Part shown: positions 63,003 through 64,000 of the stretch, one piece after another
How positions within the stretch are numbered: the first letter of the stretch is position 1
How the letters are laid out: the number at the start of each line of letters is the position of its first letter
From: Planctomycetaceae bacterium
Lineage (GTDB): Bacteria > Planctomycetota > Planctomycetia > Planctomycetales > Planctomycetaceae
Length of the DNA stretch: 64,000 bases
Direction of reading: 5' to 3'
Assembly: GCA_021732975.1 (NCBI GenBank)
Contig: JAKFWC010000024.1
Coordinates: 183,634-247,633 of the forward strand
Made by a program: the position numbers and the translations under genes
Notes under the pieces: generated by a model
Told to the model about the DNA's origin: nothing
Seen by the model: only the letters and a program-made list of their open reading frames with translations
Databases searched by the model: none

Positions 63003-64000
63003 ATGATGAACCGCCCCGCGATTGACGGGCTGTCCCCTCAGCCAACGCCTCAAGGAGCGTGGGACTGGGACGCTACGCCCGCGCATCGGTTGGTGGTGCT
63101 GGGCGTGTTGTTCATCGTTCCTCTGATCGCGATCACGGCCCGCATTGCCGATCTGCAATGCCGTCTGCAACCGTCGTTCATGGAAGTGTTTTCACGAACC
63201 CACACCGAACTGCAGGAACTGCCTGCGCGCGAAGGGCGATTGCTCGCCGCTGACGGGACCGTCCTCGCGGATGATGTGTTGCAGTACGACCTGCTCGTCC
63301 ACTATCGCCGGTTAGAAGAACCACCGGATCCGCGGTGGTTGCGACGCAAAGCATGGGAACGCCTCAGCCGCAGTGAACGTCGGCAATCGGCCGTCGTCGC
63401 CGCTCAAGAGAGTTTGTTACATCAGGAACGCAAGACTTGGTGGAACGAACTGCAACGACTCACCGGGCAACCGCAAGACGAACTGCGACAAACCGCGCAA
63501 GGCATTCAAAACCGTGTGGATTCGATTTGGGCCAGCGTGGATGAACGCCGCCAGTTCAAAGATCGCGTACCGCTTCCGTCGTCCAGAGAAGTCGCCGCGA
63601 ACATGCCATGGTGGGAGCATCTCTGGCAGAGCGTGCAGCATGAACTCACCGCCCCGCCCGTTCGTAATCGACACGAACCGCTCGTCATCGCCGAGCAGGA
63701 AACATCGCACGTTCTGCTCACCAACGTGACCCGGGAAATTGCTGCCGAAGTGGAAGCCCATCCGGATCGTTACCCAGGTGTATCGATTGCCATCCGTCCC
63801 CGGCGAATTTACCCGCTGAAATCGGTCGCCCCGCACATCCTCGGCAGCCGCACGCCTCTGCGCCCTGAAGAAGTCGATCCCGGCAGCAAACAATTCATCG
63901 CCACACTAGCCCCCGATTACCGTCCCGGCGATCCCTACGGTCGCAGTGGTCTCGAGCGCCAATACGAAACCGTCTTGCACGGCACCCGCGGCGTGCGAAG
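63003..64000 (+). CDS. mrdA: Penicillin-binding protein 2 (N-terminal part), truncated at window edge
   Basis: The frame is open from ATG 63003 to the window end (about 332 codons); the transpeptidase domain lies beyond. After a short N-terminus there is one membrane helix (about 30-48; VVLGVLFIVPLIAITARIADLQ in part). The pedestal domain follows with LPAREGRLLAADGTVLADD, the usual PBP motif after the helix, and ends DPYGRSGLERQYETVLHGTRG, the conserved entry into the transpeptidase domain. PBP2 cross-links peptidoglycan during elongation together with RodA. Its presence implies a peptidoglycan wall, as now accepted for planctomycetes. Confidence 0.9.
   Translation, partial: MMNRPAIDGLSPQPTPQGAWDWDATPAHRLVVLGVLFIVPLIAITARIADLQCRLQPSFMEVFSRTHTELQELPAREGRLLAADGTVLADDVLQYDLLVHYRRLEEPPDPRWLRRKAWERLSRSERRQSAVVAAQESLLHQERKTWWNELQRLTGQPQDELRQTAQGIQNRVDSIWASVDERRQFKDRVPLPSSREVAANMPWWEHLWQSVQHELTAPPVRNRHEPLVIAEQETSHVLLTNVTREIAAEVEAHPDRYPGVSIAIRPRRIYPLKSVAPHILGSRTPLRPEEVDPGSKQFIATLAPDYRPGDPYGRSGLERQYETVLHGTRGVR

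Noticed and set aside
1..64000. CRISPR arrays, tRNA or rRNA genes, transposases, prophage genes
   Set aside because: I looked for regular repeat-spacer units, tRNA T-loop sequences, IS-type transposase motifs and phage genes and saw none. The repeats present are short hairpins with no coding capacity.

Overview
The window is about 64 kb of GC-rich bacterial chromosome that looks like a member of the Planctomycetes (order Planctomycetales). The evidence is gene content: three DUF1501 sulfatase-like proteins, a DUF1559 pseudopilin-like protein followed by a small lipoprotein, an FG-GAP/VCBS protein, a FlgI-like protein carrying HEAT-like repeats with no flagellar genes nearby, Tat-exported oxidoreductases, and many dispersed intergenic hairpin repeats. 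One of these repeats encodes the C-terminal peptide PARSVSKG. No tRNA, rRNA, CRISPR array, transposase or prophage was recognised. Genus cannot be decided from this sequence.

Layout. 0-8 kb: the N-terminal part of an RND efflux permease running off the left edge, an SDR oxidoreductase, a small membrane protein, a Tyr/Gly-rich secreted protein, and the conserved pair ACT-domain protein + UPF0210 protein. 8-17 kb: two tandem pilin-like small proteins, a histidine kinase with a periplasmic CxxCH haem-binding sensor, an esterase, a Tat-exported protein of unknown function, cytochrome bd oxidase cydAB, and convergent metK. 17-24 kb: the FlgI-HEAT protein and smc. 24-31 kb: a three-subunit Tat-exported xanthine-dehydrogenase-type enzyme with a 72-aa Cys-rich partner, then an FG-GAP protein and a DUF1501 protein. 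31-39 kb: a Xer recombinase, a lipoprotein, a methyltransferase, a Clp N-domain gene broken by a 4-bp duplication, a VWA lipoprotein, a DUF1326 protein and a YoeB-type toxin-antitoxin pair. 39-49 kb: DUF1501 proteins, an M20 hydrolase, a DUF1559 protein, an epimerase and an M24-fold protein that appears to have lost a metal ligand. 49-55 kb: a CBS protein and a five-gene minus-strand nucleotide-sugar cluster. 55-58 kb: a short GspE-type ATPase and a STAS membrane protein.

The right end (58-64 kb) is the most interesting part. Two related membrane-anchored coiled-coil proteins and a 45-aa one-helix peptide lie directly upstream of mreB-mreC-mreD and a PBP2 gene that runs off the edge. The MreB lacks the glutamates and the aspartate that normally build its ATPase site, so this may be a modified elongation machine.

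Dispersed hairpin repeats sit in most intergenic gaps, including between mreB, mreC and mreD. One 33-bp hairpin occurs as an exact inverted copy 12 kb away and again with a compensatory base-pair change. Another element has its 42-bp core inverted between two copies while one flank keeps its orientation. All functional calls come from reading motifs and family resemblance by eye; no database search was run.
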